In this document: positions 30,501-42,900 of the stretch, piece by piece
How positions within the stretch are numbered: the stretch's first letter is position 1
Layout: every line of letters begins with the position of its first letter
NCBI RefSeq assembly: GCF_030717845.1
Contig: NZ_JAUZVZ010000017.1
Span: forward strand, 1 to 64,000
Length of the DNA: 64,000 nucleotides
Origin: Alkalimonas collagenimarina
Lineage (GTDB): Bacteria > Pseudomonadota > Gammaproteobacteria > Enterobacterales > Alteromonadaceae
Direction of reading: 5' to 3'
Translations under genes and position numbers: made by a program
Notes under the pieces: generated by a model
What the model was told of the DNA's origin: nothing
Database searches by the model: none
The model's input: the letters and a program-made list of their open reading frames with translations, nothing else

Positions 30501-30881
30501 TTTAACGCCGTGTATCAAGAAACGTGTGAGTATTACAACAAAGCGAAGCCACAAGAGATAGTGCGCGCCGAAAAAGACAGCAAGCATAAAATGGCCTTGG
30601 TATTTCGCTGGTATTTCATTCATACCAACCGCATTGCTATCAGCGGCGCTGCCGATAAAGTGGACTATCAAATTCACTGTGGCCCGTCCCTTGGGGCGTT
30701 CAATCAATGGGTGAAAGGTACCCGATTTGAGGCGTGGCAAAACCGGCACGTTGATGAAATCGCCCACTTGTTATTGGAGGGTACCGCAGAGTACATGACA
30801 CAAAAATATGCGCAACTGATGACTCGCGCGCAACAGCCTAAACAAGGTGCAGCAATGCCTGAGGTGGCATTACAAGATTAA
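27552..30881 (+). CDS. Trans-acting AT-AT-ER protein (MmpC-like)
   Basis: A 1109-residue protein serving the AT-less PKSs; AGGAGG at 27538-27543 gives a strong start. Residues 1-300 form AT1 with GSSLGE (Ser97), where the normal His before the Ser is Ser; this fits the acyl-hydrolase (proofreading, PedC-type) subgroup. Residues about 335-630 form AT2 with canonical GHSLGE (Ser420) and AFHSRYM-type residues (APFHSRYM), typical of malonyl-CoA transfer. Residues about 655-1095 are a PfaD-type flavin enoyl reductase (SFFGTGGLSDE, EADSGGHTD, VGAAGGIGTPESA). It should load all modules and ACPs with malonyl, clear stalled chains, and reduce enoyl groups in trans, for instance during fatty side-chain extension. 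The gene lies between the MmpB-like and MmpD-like genes. Confidence 0.95.
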   Translation: MSLVFMFVGQGSQHYKMAETLFNNNAAFRNIMQRLDRVAIEAGGRSILAKLYSTTEQATPVFDELRYTHPAIYMLEYALAASLIQQGVKPDFVLGSSLGEVVAATIAGCIEPEQGMRFVIEQADIFERYAEAGGMTAILADPQQCSELKLAERGLEIAALNYDAHFVVSGSREALTELEAQLPQYGHAFMRLPVTQAFHSSKLNRAKSAFLELCQKYRFSEPVLPLISSTTEQLVKRVDGDYFWQVVRQVIQFPQAVATAEKLGARHFCDLGPSGTMANFAKRCLMHRSACEITALLNPFAATLDLFNELIATYSHSEQGNKNMSMTNTAIDPTAKVYMFPGQGAQQVGMGRELFDKYPQLIRAADEILGYSIKELCLNGPVSKLSNTQYTQAALYTVSTLSYLDKVANEAEPDVVMGHSLGEFNALFAAGVFSFEDGLRLVKKRGELMAQMSDGGMVAVMKCAPEVIQKVMDAAHIKDIDFANYNSPSQLVLAGPKDSLARLTLDLEDEGAAVVPLNVSAPFHSRYMAQVRRHFAHYLTQFSFANPNKVIISNVHAQPYDVAQLKQCLAMQISSPVRWCDSIEYLLHKGVSNFHEVGHGQVLKNLLAKIQTAWVSAHATQVQSKSSTPAPANVARPTLAVAPLTARQLGSEHFKKKYGLQYAYATGAMYKGIASKALVTRMAKAGFLSFFGTGGLSDENIAQNIDDIQQALGSATTVGMNLVCNLANPDKEMRTVELFMQKGITVIEAAAFLSVTPALVRYRLQGLSRDAHGNVHAANRIMAKISRPEVAEQFLKPAPAHVVKKLLEQGLVSSAQAELAKTIAMADSLCVEADSGGHTDMGVLSVILPTIIRLRDRVAQEYSYQAQIDVGAAGGIGTPESAASALMLGADFILTGSINQCSPEAGTSDEVKALLQDANIHDTRYAPAGDMFEIGAKVQVLRKGVFFPARANKLYELWQRHQAWHEVDAETRDLIEKKYFKRSFNAVYQETCEYYNKAKPQEIVRAEKDSKHKMALVFRWYFIHTNRIAISGAADKVDYQIHCGPSLGAFNQWVKGTRFEAWQNRHVDEIAHLLLEGTAEYMTQKYAQLMTRAQQPKQGAAMPEVALQD

Positions 30882-30953
30882 AAATCGGTTGCGTCAATTA
30901 CGGCACACAACCCTGTAGTTTAAAGATGAGACGAGTGTTCAAGGATAATAAGA

Positions 30954-33900
30954 ATGTCGACAATTTCACATAAAGATATCGCAATTATTGGTATGGCGTG
31001 CCGCTTTCCCAAGGCTGAAAATTATCATCAGTATTGGGAAAACCTTTTGGCTCAGAAAAGCTGTATTTCTGATATTCCACATACCAGATGGGATTGGAGG
31101 CATTATGATGGTGATCCACTCGTTGAAGTCAATAAGAGCAATTCTCGATGGGGTGGGTTCATCGACAAAGTGAACTGCTTTGATTACCGTTTTTTTGGTA
31201 TTTCCCCTTCCACGGCACAAGCGATGGATCCGCAACAGCGGATCATGCTGGAACTCTCATGGGCATGTATGGAAGATGCCGGAGTGGTACCGCAATCGCT
31301 GGCTGGTCAAAACGTGGGGGTGTATATTGGGGCGTTTAACTTTGATTATAAGGAGCTGTTAGAAAAACATGATCGACCCATTGAGGCCTATCAGTCGACG
31401 GGCACCGCGAATGCTATTATCGCCAATCGGATCTCGCATTTTTATGATTTTAATGGTCCCAGCGTGACCGTGGATACGGCGTGTTCGGCATCAATGAACG
31501 CGGTACACAGTGCCATGCAATCCCTGCAATTAGGAGAGACAGATTTGGCGCTGGCTGGCGGTATCAACTTGATCCTGACGCCCACACGACACATATCATT
31601 TTCAAAAACTGGGATGCTGTCTCCGAGCGGCCAGAGCAAATCATTTGATGCGGGCGCTGATGGTTATGTGCGCAGCGAAGGGGCGGGACTCATTTTGTTA
31701 AAGCCCTTAGCGGCTGCCCTGGCCGACAACGATCAGATCCACGGAGTGATAAAAGGGGGGGCCGTTAATCACTGTGGTAAGACCCATACACTGACCTACC
31801 CTAGCTATCAAGCCCAAGCCCAGGTTATCTCCCGTGCGATGCACAATGCCCAGGTGACCCCAGATACGATGACCTACATCGAAGCCCATGGCACCGGGAC
31901 ACCCAAAGGCGACCCGATAGAGATCCAGGGACTCCAGCACGCATTCCAACACAGCACCGATACTCAGTACTGTGCCATTGGCTCGGCCAAGTCCAATATC
32001 GGTCACCTTGAAGCGGCTGCGGGCATCGCTGGGATCATCAAAGTGTTACTCTCCATGCGCGCCGGTGTACTACCAGGGTTGGCGAATTTTAAATCGCTCA
32101 ATCCGCGCATCACCTTGGATGACTCGCCGTTTTATGTGCTGCAAAACACCCAGCCATGGCAACAGCGCACCGATAGCCAAGGTTACTTGCTGCCGCGACG
32201 TGCAGGCGTCAGTGCATTTGGTTTTGGTGGCACCAATGGACATATTGTGCTTGAAGAAGCCCCCGCAAGGGCGCAGCCATCACCGCAAGAAGCGGCTCAA
32301 TCACCACATATATTTGTGTTTTCAGCCAAAGCTGAGGCCAGCTTGCAGGCGCAACTGACCAATATGCACGCTTGGTTGTCACGTCAAACTACGTTGGCGT
32401 TAGCGCAGCTCAGTGCCAACTTGTATAGGCATCGCACGCACTTTAGTAAACGTGTTGTGGTGATAGCGAGCTCACAAGCAGCCTTGTTGGAAAATTTACA
32501 AGATGCCATCGCGGCGGTTGCTGAGCAGGCATATGGTAAGCCTTTTCATCGCGAGCGCCAGAGAGAGGCGCCTGTGTATGACCAGGCGGCGCAATGGCTA
32601 CAGGGGATGGACATTGACCATCACCAGGTTATCCCTGAACTGACGCAGCATATCAGCTTGCCCAGTTATGCCTTCGAACCATCACCGTGCTGGTTTGAGT
32701 TGCTACCTGAAGCTGACAACCAAGCACTGTATGCGCCAACAGAGGCGACACCAGAATTGGCTGTGCACCGCGTAGTGCAGGGGGAGAATATGGCTGCGGG
32801 CGTCGGAAAATGTGCGCTTGTACCGCGTTGGGTACCACTTGAACCACAGCTTCAAAATGACGTAGCGAGCAGCCAAACCGGCACGGTGTGTCACGAGGGG
32901 GTTGTTTGTGTGGTGGGGGCGAATGTATCGCAACAAACGACACTGTCAGCACTGCATGACAGGGTCTATTTTTTTGACGCGCAGCAATCGCCGGATAAGG
33001 CATTGGCTGAGATAGCCTCACAGCACATCAGCCATGTCATTTGGATCCCACCGATGGCTGGTGATGACGTCCCTGGCGGCGCTCAGAACCGCGCAGTGCA
33101 GGTCTGTTTTCAATGGCTACAGTTTGTCTTACACGGGCTGTCGGTTGCACCATCCTGTGTGACATTGCTGATGCAACAAGATAAAGACCTGCCAGAAGAT
33201 ATTGCTTTTGAGCACGCACCTCTGGTGGGCATGCTTGGCAGTATTAGCAAGGAGTATCCGGCGCTGAATGTACGCTTGTTTGATGTGGGGAATGACACTG
33301 AGTGGCCGCTACAGATCATTGGTGACATACAGCGACGTGTTGACGGGGTCCATCTGTATCGTAATGGACAGTGGCTCGTGCGTCAGTTTGTGCCGATCAA
33401 ATGGGCGAATACCTTATCAACAACCGCGCAGGAGTCTGTGTTATGTCGCCCTGGTGGCGTGTATGTACTCGTGGGAGGGGCAGGGGGAATTGGTCGCGCT
33501 GTCACAGCATATATGCTCAAACAGCAAAATGTGCATATTGTCTGGCTGGGCCGCAGAGCTTTGGATCCGCAAATTCAATCATCTATCGAGCAATTGCGCA
33601 AAGAGGGGGGGACATTGCAGTATGTGCAAGCCGATGTCACAGAGTATGGTGCTTTGCAAACGGCCTACCACACGATTCTCAAGCAGTTTGGTCGGGTCAA
33701 TGGCGTGATCAATGCCGCGATGGTTTTTAAGGCCTGCGCCTTTAAAAATATGAGCTTTGATGATTTTTCCGCCGTCTATGATGCCAAAGTACAGAGCAGT
33801 GTGAACCTTGCCCGGCTATTAAAATATGAATCGCTGGATTATTTGGTGAACTTCTCATCGATCAATAGCTTTATCACCGCTGCAGAGCAAAGCCACTATG

Positions 33901-36900
33901 CGGCAGGGAGCATGTTTCAAGACACCTTATCAAATGCGTTACAACGGGTAGTACCGTTTCAGGTGAAAACCATCAATTGGGGATACTGGACGGCTGAGGG
34001 GGCACTGGCTGACTCTGACATGTTCCAATATTGGCGTGCCAAATCCGGGGTGGGGGATTTAACCATCACCGATGCGATGGCAGTCCTTGAAACCGTAATG
34101 CGCTCAGAGCTTCATCAAGTGGCGTATATTAACGCCTTGACGGCATCGGCTAACCTGCCAAATACCGACCTAAAACAGCGCTGTTACGTTGATGCCGTGG
34201 CGCGTCGTGATGCACTGGAACTCAGTGATTTGAATCGCTTTTTGTTGCCGGCTGGGCCTGAACTGGGCGGTGGCTTGACGTTTCGTGCGGCAGATGAATT
34301 GACCATCCAATATATGTGGTACCAACTTTACCGCTGCGGCCTGTTTGACGGTTCGGATTTGACTCTGCAAGCACTCCAGCAGCGTTTGCAGCAATTGCGC
34401 GCAGAGCAAACCGTTTCTTATCTCCAGCTTTGGTTACACAAGGCCATCAATTTACTGTGTGAACGCGGCATGCTTGCTTATCAGACCTCTGAGCAAGGTG
34501 CACAGTGCGGATTGTCTATCACCGAACAAGGTCGACAACTTGCGACGGATGAGCGGATCTTAACGCAGTGGGCTGAGGCGTGTGCAAACTGGACCGCGGA
34601 TCCTGCTACGGCGGCACAAGCCCGGTTACTCGACGCGACTTTATCGGCACTACCAGCCGTTCTCAGCGCAGAAAAACGGGCGACTGAGGTCATGTTTCCT
34701 GAGTCCTCCATGCGCCTGTTGGAAGGCATTTATAAACATAATCCGGTATCGGATTACTTTAACCGTTTGGTGGCGGATGTGGTTTCGCATATTATCCGGC
34801 ACGGCTTTATGCACGGGAAAAAAACGCGCATATTAGAGATAGGCGCAGGCACTGGGGGCACCAGTGCGCTGATCTTCGAGACCTTGCAAGGCGTGCAACA
34901 TCAGGTAGAAGAATACTGCTATACCGATATTTCACGCGCTTTTTTAATGCATGCACACACGCACTATCAAGCGCACAACCCGTTTTTGAAAACGGCGATT
35001 TTTAACGTTGAGCAGCCAGTCGACGAGCAAGCAGTGGAGCGCGGCAGTTATGATATGGTGATCGCAACGAATGTGTTGCATGCGACGCGAAATATTCGCA
35101 ACACGTTGCGAAATGCCAAGGCGCTGCTGAAAGCTGGCGGCGTTTTGATCTTAAATGAATTATCCGAAGATTCCATCTTTTGTCATATGACCTTTGGCCT
35201 GCTCGAAGGATGGTGGTTACACGAGGATTCCGCGATCAGGATCCCCGAATGTCCGGGGCTGACATCACTTGGCTGGAAACAAGCGCTAGAGCAAGAGGGG
35301 TACCATGATGTGGCTTTTCCACAGCTGAGCGCACATCCGCTGGGTCAACAAATTATTGTTGCCAAAAGCAATGGCGTACAGTTTGCGCAAACACAGCCAT
35401 CCGCAGACACTCAACCGCCACCTGCTGCGGCCAACATTGACACGGATGGCGCAAGTATAAAGGATGAGACTGAGACCAATGTGCAGCCTGTGGCCACGCA
35501 GGCGCACAGCGTATCAGAGCTGAAAAACACCATCAAGCAGGTCATCGCGGATGCCTTAAAATACAGTGTGAATGACATTCAAGTCGATGAGTCATTTGCG
35601 GATTATGGGGTAGATTCTATTACGGGCGTGAATGTCGTTCAGGCTTTGAATGAGGCACTGTCACTGACTTTACACAGCACATGTTTATTTGATTATACCA
35701 ATATCACACGGCTGGTTGACCACATTGCCTCGCAGTTGCCCGAAAAGCACATTGCTCAGAATGAGAGCACAGATGATGAGGGGGCGGCTCAAAACCAGCC
35801 TGAGCTACAGAGTCGTGCACCAGCAAGCATGCCTGCGGCATCATCCGATGACGATATCGCCATTGTTGGCATGAGCGGTCGCTTTGGTAAAGCGGACAAT
35901 GTATCCGCGCTATGGGCTGCACTGGAAAGGGGCGAAGATTTGGTTGAGCCGGTGCGGCGTTGGAATTTGGCGCAATATTATCCGGATACTGACCCGAGTG
36001 AGTATTGTGATACGGGAGCATTGCTGACGCGTATTGATCAATTTGATCCTGGCTTTTTTAACCTGTCTCCCAAAGAAGCCACTTATATGGACCCGCAGCA
36101 GCGGCTGTTTATGGAGACCTGCTGGCACGCTTTGGAAGATGCCGGGCTCAGCGAGCAAAGCCTAGATGGTGAAGCGGTCAGCATCTATGTGGGGTGCGAG
36201 CAGGGAGATTACGACCACTTGTTTGACGATGCGCCGTTAGCGCAGGCTTTTTGGGGCAATGCGCCGTCCATTATACCTGCCAGAATATCTTATCACTTGA
36301 ATCTAAAAGGGCCGGCCATCGCGATTGATACCGCGTGTTCAAGCTCATTGGTCGCTATCCATCACGCCTGTGAGAGCTTGCGACATGTCGACGTCGATAT
36401 TGCCATTGCCGGTGGGGTATTTGTGCAATCCACCCCAGATTTTTATCTTAAGTCTAATCGCGCCAATATGCTGTCTAAGTCTGGCAAGTGTTATACCTTT
36501 GATGAGCGTGCCGATGGATTTGTACCCGGCGAAGGGGTCGGGGTGGTTGTGCTCAAAAGATTGCGTGATGCCATTGCCAACAAAGATAGAATTTATGGCG
36601 TGATCAAAGCCAGCGGTATAAACCAAGATGGTACCAGCAATGGGATCACCGCGCCAAGCTCGATGTCTCAAGAGTCTCTGATCAGAGATACCTATGACAA
36701 TTTCAATATTAATCCAGAAAACATCCAATTGGTTGAGGCCCATGGCACAGGCACTCGCTTAGGCGATCCCATTGAATATGAAGCCTTAAGCCGCGCATAT
36801 CGCCACTATTCCAAGCACACCGCCTGGAGTGCATTAGGATCGATAAAAACCAATTTAGGACATGCCGCGACGGCTGCGGGCATGGCCGGCCTGTGTAAAA

Positions 36901-39900
36901 TATTGCTGTCGCTACAACATAAAAAAATACCCGCATCGCTGCATTACAACACGGGGAATCCCGCGATCCAATTTGATGGTTCCCCTTTTTATGTCAACAC
37001 CGAGCTGTCGGACTGGCAGTCGCATGGGCAGCGCCCCAGAGCTGCGGCGATCAGCTCGTTCGGGTTTAGCGGCACTAATGCCCATTTAGTGATTGAAGAA
37101 GCGCCCGAATTGCCGCCCACAGAAGCGACACAAACCCATTACTTACTCTGCTTGTCGGCAAAGACGGCGCAGCAGCTCAGTCGCCGCGTTGAAGATCTCC
37201 TGGTACATGTACAAAGAGGGCTTGTCAGCAGTTGTGCGGATCTGAGTTACTCTCTATTGCTGAGACGGTCTCACTTTGAGTACCGCTTTGCGTGTGTGGT
37301 TGAAAGTCTGGCGCAGGCTGAGCAGACCCTAAAGCAGTGGATAGCCCGTGAGCCGGGCGCGCAGGTTTACGACAATATTCAGTCAGTGACTGCCAGCGCG
37401 GCGCGACCAGGCTACGCACAGTTTGCAATGGACTCACTGAACAAAGCGATCACTGCGCAAAATCATGAGCTTTATCAGCAAGCCCTTGCTATGCTTGGGC
37501 AGCTCTACAGCGAGGGCGAGGCATGTGATTTTTCAGTGCTATTTCAGCACAGTGCAGCCCGGGTAATCACACTGCCTGACTACCCTTTTGAACGCAAGAC
37601 TATTTGGATAGATAACCCAGGTGAAACCAAAAGCAGCGCGGCTGTGCAGCAGCGGGCCAACACTCTTCACCCATTAGTGCATCACAACGCGTCTACCTTT
37701 TTGCAGCAGCGTTTTGTCAGTCACTTTGACGGCCAGGATTACTTTTCACAACAACATGTGATCCATGGCAAAAAGATATTACCCGGTGTCAGTATGGTTG
37801 AAATGGTGCGTGCGGCGCTGTCAATGTCAACGCACGGTACGAAGCCCGTTGAGCAACAAACACTGGTGATGAACAACATTGGATGGTTGACACCTTTTAT
37901 CCTCGATGAGCCCGCAAAAACAGTGCACATTGACCTGTCTCGTGATGAAACCTGCACGCGATTTGAAGTCAACAGTGTTACGAGCTCAGCGCAAGCCGAG
38001 CCACTGACGCATTGTAGCGGAGAAGTGCAATTGGAAACATCTTCTGCGCCATCGAGTCGTGCTGAGCCTGAACGCCCTGAAAGCGGGTCGCTGGTGTTAT
38101 CTGCTGAGTCTGTCTATGCGTATTTTGAACAGTGCCAGATTGCGTATGGTGTGCAGTTTAGGCGGGTTTCACAATTGACCCTCTCAGGCACGCACGGGGT
38201 GGCGGATATTGTGGCGCACCCGGAACAAAGCGTGACACAAAAAGAGATGATGATTGAACCGGGTATGTTTGATGGGGTGTTGCAATCCGCTGCTGTCCTG
38301 ATTGCCCGCAGTTGTCATATTCACGAGGCACTGGTGCCAATTGCGCTAGAGCAATTGTGGATCTATGGTGCATTCAATGGCACTGTGCGCGCACATATCA
38401 ACCTGCATTCCGATCTCAGTGCGCACGCCGGTGTGCACAAAGTGAATATTGAAGTGTTTAGCGAAGATGGAAAATTGATTGCGAGCATGACCGGGTTGAG
38501 TTTTCGAGCCATGGTACCGACCTCTCCCTCACCGGACAAGGTGCCTGTGTCAGCGGCGCAGGACGGGCAAACGTTACAGTTTAGCCGCGCGATACAACCG
38601 ACAGCGCGTACGGTGAGTTTCGCACCGAGTGACCGTGTTACACTGGATAAAGCGCAGTTGATTGTGGTCTTGGATGAGGGCCAAGTGCAAATCCAGGTCG
38701 GCGCCGATTCTGCGTCGTGTCAGGCACAATTGCAGCAAGTGTGCGGGCAATTTAATGGCGCTATTCATCAGGACTTTGACAAGACTTTGGCGCAGTATTC
38801 GACCTGCTTGCTGGCTATTTTGCAGTTGCTTATACAGCAAAAACATCTGACTGAGATCCGCTTGCAAGTGGTCGCCGTCGCACCGATGGCTGAAGATGAT
38901 GCAAACATCCTGACATCGGTTACGTCGAGCTTATCCGCGTTGTTAAAAACCATCGCACTGGAAGATCCGAGATTTCATTGCCAGTTTATCGACCTCGCAG
39001 CGCGACAAGGGACTGCGCCACCCAGCCAGGCACACATTAGTGGACTGTGTCATGTCGCTGCTAAGCATCAGGGTGAAGCGTATTTGCTATATAAAAACAA
39101 CACGTTATACCGAGAGACTTGGACAGAAATGGATCCAGTTGCAACGCCTTTGAGTCCGTGGCGTGATGATGCGGTATACCTGATCACCGGCGGTTTGGGC
39201 GGGATTGGCTATGCAATTGCACAAGATATTGTGCAGCATGCGCGCACCGCACGTATTTTCTTACTGGGGTCGCGTCAAGCGGACAGGCAGACTGAGCAGC
39301 AGATAGCTCAACTCAACGGGCTTGGTGGTCACGCGTCTTATCACAGTGTCGATGTGACGCAAGTGGGTGCACTCAATACCTTTATTGCTGCCCACAAAAA
39401 TGCGCTGAAACGTATCACCATATTGCACTGTGCCGGGGTGACGCGTGACAGCCTGGTGGCCTATATGGCACCTGCGCATTTGCACCAGACATACCAGCCA
39501 AAAACTGCTGGCGTGGTGAACCTGGATATCGCCACCGAGCATTTAGATGTTGAACACCTGGTGCTGTTTTCTTCTGTGAGCGCCGTACTGGGGAACGTGG
39601 GTCAGGGGAATTATGCCACTGCCAATAAGTTTATGGACTGGTATGCGACTTATCGCAATCAGTTATCTCAGCGCGGTGAACGCAGAGGTCGTACTGTGTC
39701 CATCAACTGGCCTATTTGGGGCACTGAGGGGATGGCAATTGATGCGCCGACCCTTGCGCGCATGCACCAGGATTGGGGGATGAGCACGATGGCGCCGCAA
39801 GAAGGCCTGCAAACGCTCTACCAAGTCTTACAGGGTCGACACGACAATGTGTTTGTCATGCATGGTGTCAGCGCGCGGATCCGGGCGCTGTTCAACGCGC

Positions 39901-42900
39901 CATCTGAGCCCCAATCGTCTGATCAGACAATGGATTTTTTGATAGCACAGAGCTGTGAATTGACTGGTGTGGCAGCGCATGAGCTGGACACGCATCTTGC
40001 ATTTGATGAGTACGGTTTTGATATGACACAGCGGAGCGCGCTAATCGACCGGCTCAGTGCAAAGTTAGGTGAGAGTATCGACAAAGCAATTCTGTATAGC
40101 GCACGCTCTCTCGACGAGCTAAATGCGTATCTTAATCACCCAACTGATCACCCTCAGCAGAGCCCAGAGCTGTCCAACTCAAGTGCGCAAGTCAGCTCAG
40201 AGCAGCACACGCCAGTGGCGACGCAACAGTTCACTGACAATGTTGCGCAGCTGTTGCGTGAACTGGTGCAGCAACATACCGATATCGCACTGGAGGACAT
40301 TACCAGTGAGGCGCATTTTGAGCGCTACGGCATTGATTCTCTGATGGTGGTGAGTATGACGAGTGCGCTTGAGAAGATATGTGGGCGTTTACCCAAAACG
40401 CTGTTTTTTGAATACAATAGCATTGCCCAGATCAGCCAATATATCTCAGAACATTACCCTGACAAGTTGCAAGCGCACTTTGCGCCCACAACTGATGTGG
40501 ACGCTCGTACAGCTGCGACGGAGGGAGAAAGCATTGACGGTGAGCTCACTCAGCACTGCGCCGCATCACAAAAAGAAGCGCAGCAAGCGGAAAACACGGC
40601 ATTGCCAGCGCAACCAGAACACATTGCCATCGTGGGTATTGCAGGTCGCTATCCCAAAGCGAGTTCGCTCCATGAGTTTTGGCAAAATCTCGTACAAGGT
40701 GTTGATGCCATTACTGAGATACCGGCCTCGCGTTGGGATCACAGCCGTTACTTTGATGAGCGCAAAGGGGTGCTCGGTAAAACATACAGCAAATGGGGCG
40801 GTTTTATTGATGGAGTGGATGAATTTGACCCCTTATTCTTCAATATCTCTCCCCATGATGCGGAGTTTATGGATCCGCAGGAGCGTATATTCTTGCAGTG
40901 TGCCTATCACGCGTTAGAAGATGCTGGTTATGCCGATACCTATTGCGCTCAGCCAGGTGCCAACCCGCTGGGTGAACAAGTGGGTGTATTTGTCGGCGTC
41001 ATGTATTCGGAATATCAACTTTACGGCGCGCAGCAAGGTGTGCACGGCACACCGATTTCACTGGGCGCAAGTGCAGCCTCAATAGCCAATCGGGTGTCAT
41101 TTAGTCTCAACTTTACGGGACCGAGTTTGGCTGTCGACAGTATGTGCTCAGCGTCATTGACGTCAATTCATTTAGCGTGTGAAAGCATTCTCAATGGTCA
41201 CTGTGATGCCGCGATTGCTGGCGGGGTTAACTTAAATCTGCACCCGAATAAATATTTAAACCTGGCGCAGGGTAACTTTGCTTCATCAGAAGGGCGTTGT
41301 AAGAGCTTCGCCGCGGATGGCAATGGCTATGTGCCCAGCGAGGGGTGTGGTGCGCTGATCCTGAAGCCACTTTCACAGGCGTTACGGGATAATGATCACA
41401 TCTATGGCCTGATAAAAGCATCGTCGATTAATCACGCGGGTAAAACCAATGGTTACACTGTGCCCAGCCCCAATGCGCAAGCTGAGGTGATCAGCCGTGC
41501 CCTGTCCAGTGCCGGTGTGGATGTGACCACGCTTGGCTATATCGAAGCCCATGGTACAGGCACATCGCTGGGCGATCCGATTGAAATTTCAGGGTTAGAA
41601 AAAGCCTTTAATGGCATGAGCAGTGCACCATTTAGCTGCCGGATCGGCTCTGTAAAATCGAATATTGGACACTGTGAGGGTGCGGCAGGGGTGGCTGGTG
41701 TGAGCAAAGTGCTGTTGCAGATGAAGCATCAAAAATTAGTGCCATCAATCCACGCTCAAACACTGAATCCAAATATTGATTTTGAGCATTCTTTGCTGCA
41801 ACTACAAACCGACTATGAAGATTGGCCTCACCAGCAGCTGGGTGGCACCATGTTACCTTATCGCGCCGGTATCTCTTCGTTTGGTGCCGGGGGGGCAAAC
41901 GCACATATTGTGCTTGAAGAGTATCCCGCACCTGCCCGAAGTGCCGCTGATGACCGTGATGTGGTGCTGCCATATATGTTCTCTGCTGTAACGCCTCAGC
42001 AGTTGAGTACCTTGGTCAGTGATTTCTTAGCGTGGTTTGCAGCGGGGCATTTTGACTTAGTTACGCTTGCTGATATCGCGTATACGCTGCAAGTGGGACG
42101 CAAAGCACTCAAAGAACGTTTGGTGATCATTGCCAGTTCTCGCACAGAGTTGGTTGAGAAGCTCAAATCGTATCAAGGTGGGCAGGCCGTAACCGGCGTG
42201 TTCAGTGCAAATATCAAAGCGGCGCGCGAAGCGCCAGACCAAGTCGTTTCAGGCTTTATCGCCTATCCCTGGTTGCTCGACTGGTGCTTGGGGCACAGTG
42301 TGGATCCCCAGGCACTGTGGTTTGCACACCAGCAGGTTCGCCGCGTGTCTTTGCCGACCTATCCATTTAAGCAGGACTCATATTGGTACACATCAATTTG
42401 TGATGATGCACCACAGCTTGCGCCTGTGACGCCACACCAGCATCCGTTGTTACAGCGTAATACATCCAATTTTGCGGGCGTATGTTATGAAAACGATTTT
42501 AACGGCCAGGAGTGGTTCCTGCGCGACCATCAAGTGAGTGGCGAAAAAGTTCTGCCGGGCTTGGCCTATCTGGAAATGGCGGTGCAAGCTGCCAAAGACG
42601 TCAGTCAACTCAGCGATAGTAACCGTCTCTCGCTGTCAAATATTATCTGGCGCCGCGCTGTGGTCGTGGGTGAACAGGGGGGGCGAGTTGATATGACCCT
42701 GACACCCAAAGACAGCAACAACGACATTGAGTTTATGGTGCAACATAACGGCGCACTGTGTATGAGTGCGCAGCTAAACATCCATCAACCGGGGTCACAG
42801 GACGACCGCTCTGGTGGCAATAAACAACCCGATTTACAGCAATTAAAGGACAGTGCACGCGCCATGGCACCTGCTGGTTTTTATGCGGAATTTGCGCGCC

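Noticed and set aside
30882-30953. GGTTG/CAACC repeat as a terminator between the AT-AT-ER and MmpD-like genes
   Set aside because: The stem is only five bases with a long loop and no T run; read-through is more likely.
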